A stretch of 5,465 bases of DNA from Deltaproteobacteria bacterium. Its GTDB lineage: Bacteria; Chloroflexota; Dehalococcoidia; Dehalococcoidales; BS750m-G39. Under the pieces are notes generated by a model. The model searched no databases. It worked only from the letters and a program-made list of their open reading frames with translations, and had not been told where the DNA came from. Positions 4,977 to 5,465 of this stretch are shown here, piece after piece. The stretch lies in contig JAUWGI010000062.1 in NCBI GenBank assembly GCA_030606505.1, positions 1 through 5,465 of the forward strand, written 5' to 3'. A program made the position numbers and the translations under genes. The stretch's first letter is position 1; each line of letters opens with the position of its first letter.

Positions 4977-5465
4977 CCAGCCAGTCGAAGACGCCGAGCA
5001 TCTTCAGCCCCATGTAGAACATGATGGCGATAAATATATACTTCAACTGCCGGGCGGGCAGTTTGTGGGCGGTTATGGCGCCGACCTGGGCCATGCCCAC
5101 GCTGGTGACCGCCAGCAACAGCCACGACGGCAGATGGACATAGCCTGCGGAGTAGGCGGGCAGTCCTTGAATACCCAGGCCGTTGACGAAGTAGCCGATA
5201 ACACCGCCGGCGCTGGTAAAGAGCATGATGGCCAGGGAGGTGGCCACGGCGTTATGCATCCTGAAGCGGAGCGCCAGCACCAGCACCGGAATCAGCAGTA
5301 TGCCGCCGCCGATGCCCAGGATACCGCTTATAAAGCCTACTGGTATCGCCCAGGCCGCCCACAGCCAGGGGTTGTCCCTGGGTTCGGCTGCTACCCTGGG
5401 TTCCCGGGCGGTGAGCATCCTGATGGCGCTGAGCAGGATAATGGTGCCGAAGGCTATCTTGAGGG
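4963..5465 (-). CDS. TauE/SafE-family membrane permease, N-terminus cut by window edge
   Basis: Integral membrane protein of the family that includes putative sulfite/organosulfonate exporters; the substrate is not shown by sequence. The frame stays open to the window edge: before the ATG at 5418 it reads LKIAFGTIILLSAIR, the end of a membrane helix, so that ATG is internal. About 166 residues are visible against roughly 250 for the family. They cover the link between the two repeat halves and the second half, with the repeat motif GFISGILGIGGGILLIPVL, then NAVATSLAIMLFTSAGGVIGYFV, WLLLAVTSVGMAQVGAITAHKLP and LKYIFIAIMFYMGLKML as further helices. The first half and any partner genes lie outside the window. 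It converges on the synthetase gene, with six bases between stop codons. A thiol or sulfur link to the ccdA cluster is not supported. Confidence 0.92.
   Translation of the reverse strand, partial: LKIAFGTIILLSAIRMLTAREPRVAAEPRDNPWLWAAWAIPVGFISGILGIGGGILLIPVLVLALRFRMHNAVATSLAIMLFTSAGGVIGYFVNGLGIQGLPAYSAGYVHLPSWLLLAVTSVGMAQVGAITAHKLPARQLKYIFIAIMFYMGLKMLGVFDWLGWPL

Noticed and set aside
5125..5418. ATG at 5418 as the true start of the permease
   Set aside because: The frame continues upstream to the window edge with membrane-helix residues typical of the family, and no ribosome site precedes this ATG.

Overview
The window looks like chromosomal DNA from an anaerobic or metabolically versatile bacterium, most plausibly an uncultured Chloroflexota (Dehalococcoidia-like) lineage. 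That guess rests on the mix of an acyl-CoA dehydrogenase, an SDR remnant, a CcdA/TlpA redox pair, a Cas4-like nuclease and a zinc-ribbon asparagine-synthase-like protein. It is an inference from general familiarity; no marker gene is present. Coding density is high, and base composition shifts from AT-richer on the left (24 G+C of 60 bases at 841-900) to GC-rich in the middle (40 of 60 at 2161-2220).

Layout. (1) 1-948, plus strand: the C-terminal four fifths of an acyl-CoA dehydrogenase, cut by the window edge. (2) 949-1139: a non-coding stretch holding a minus-strand relic of a short-chain dehydrogenase/reductase N-terminus (about 979-1033) whose homology stops inside the glycine-rich loop. 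(3) 2709 down to 1140, minus strand: a compact three-gene unit, ccdA, a TlpA/ResA-like exported thioredoxin and a small four-cysteine protein, with 23-bp gaps at both junctions. (4) 2710-2813: a 104-bp divergent promoter region. (5) 2814-4956, plus strand: a Cas4/RecB-type PD-(D/E)XK nuclease with an Fe-S-type cysteine set and a coiled-coil tail, followed after 34 bp by an asparagine-synthase-type ATP pyrophosphatase with no glutaminase domain and a C-terminal zinc ribbon. (6) 5465 down to 4963, minus strand: the C-terminal part of a TauE/SafE-family permease, convergent with the previous gene. A hairpin spans both stop codons.

How the genes work together. CcdA should carry electrons from cytoplasmic thioredoxin across the membrane to the exported TlpA-like protein. 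The small cysteine protein is co-transcribed with them by its spacing, but its role is unknown. The nuclease and the zinc-ribbon synthetase form a second probable operon with no obvious shared pathway. That pair is the best candidate here for an undescribed function. No RNA gene, CRISPR array, insertion sequence or attachment site was seen.
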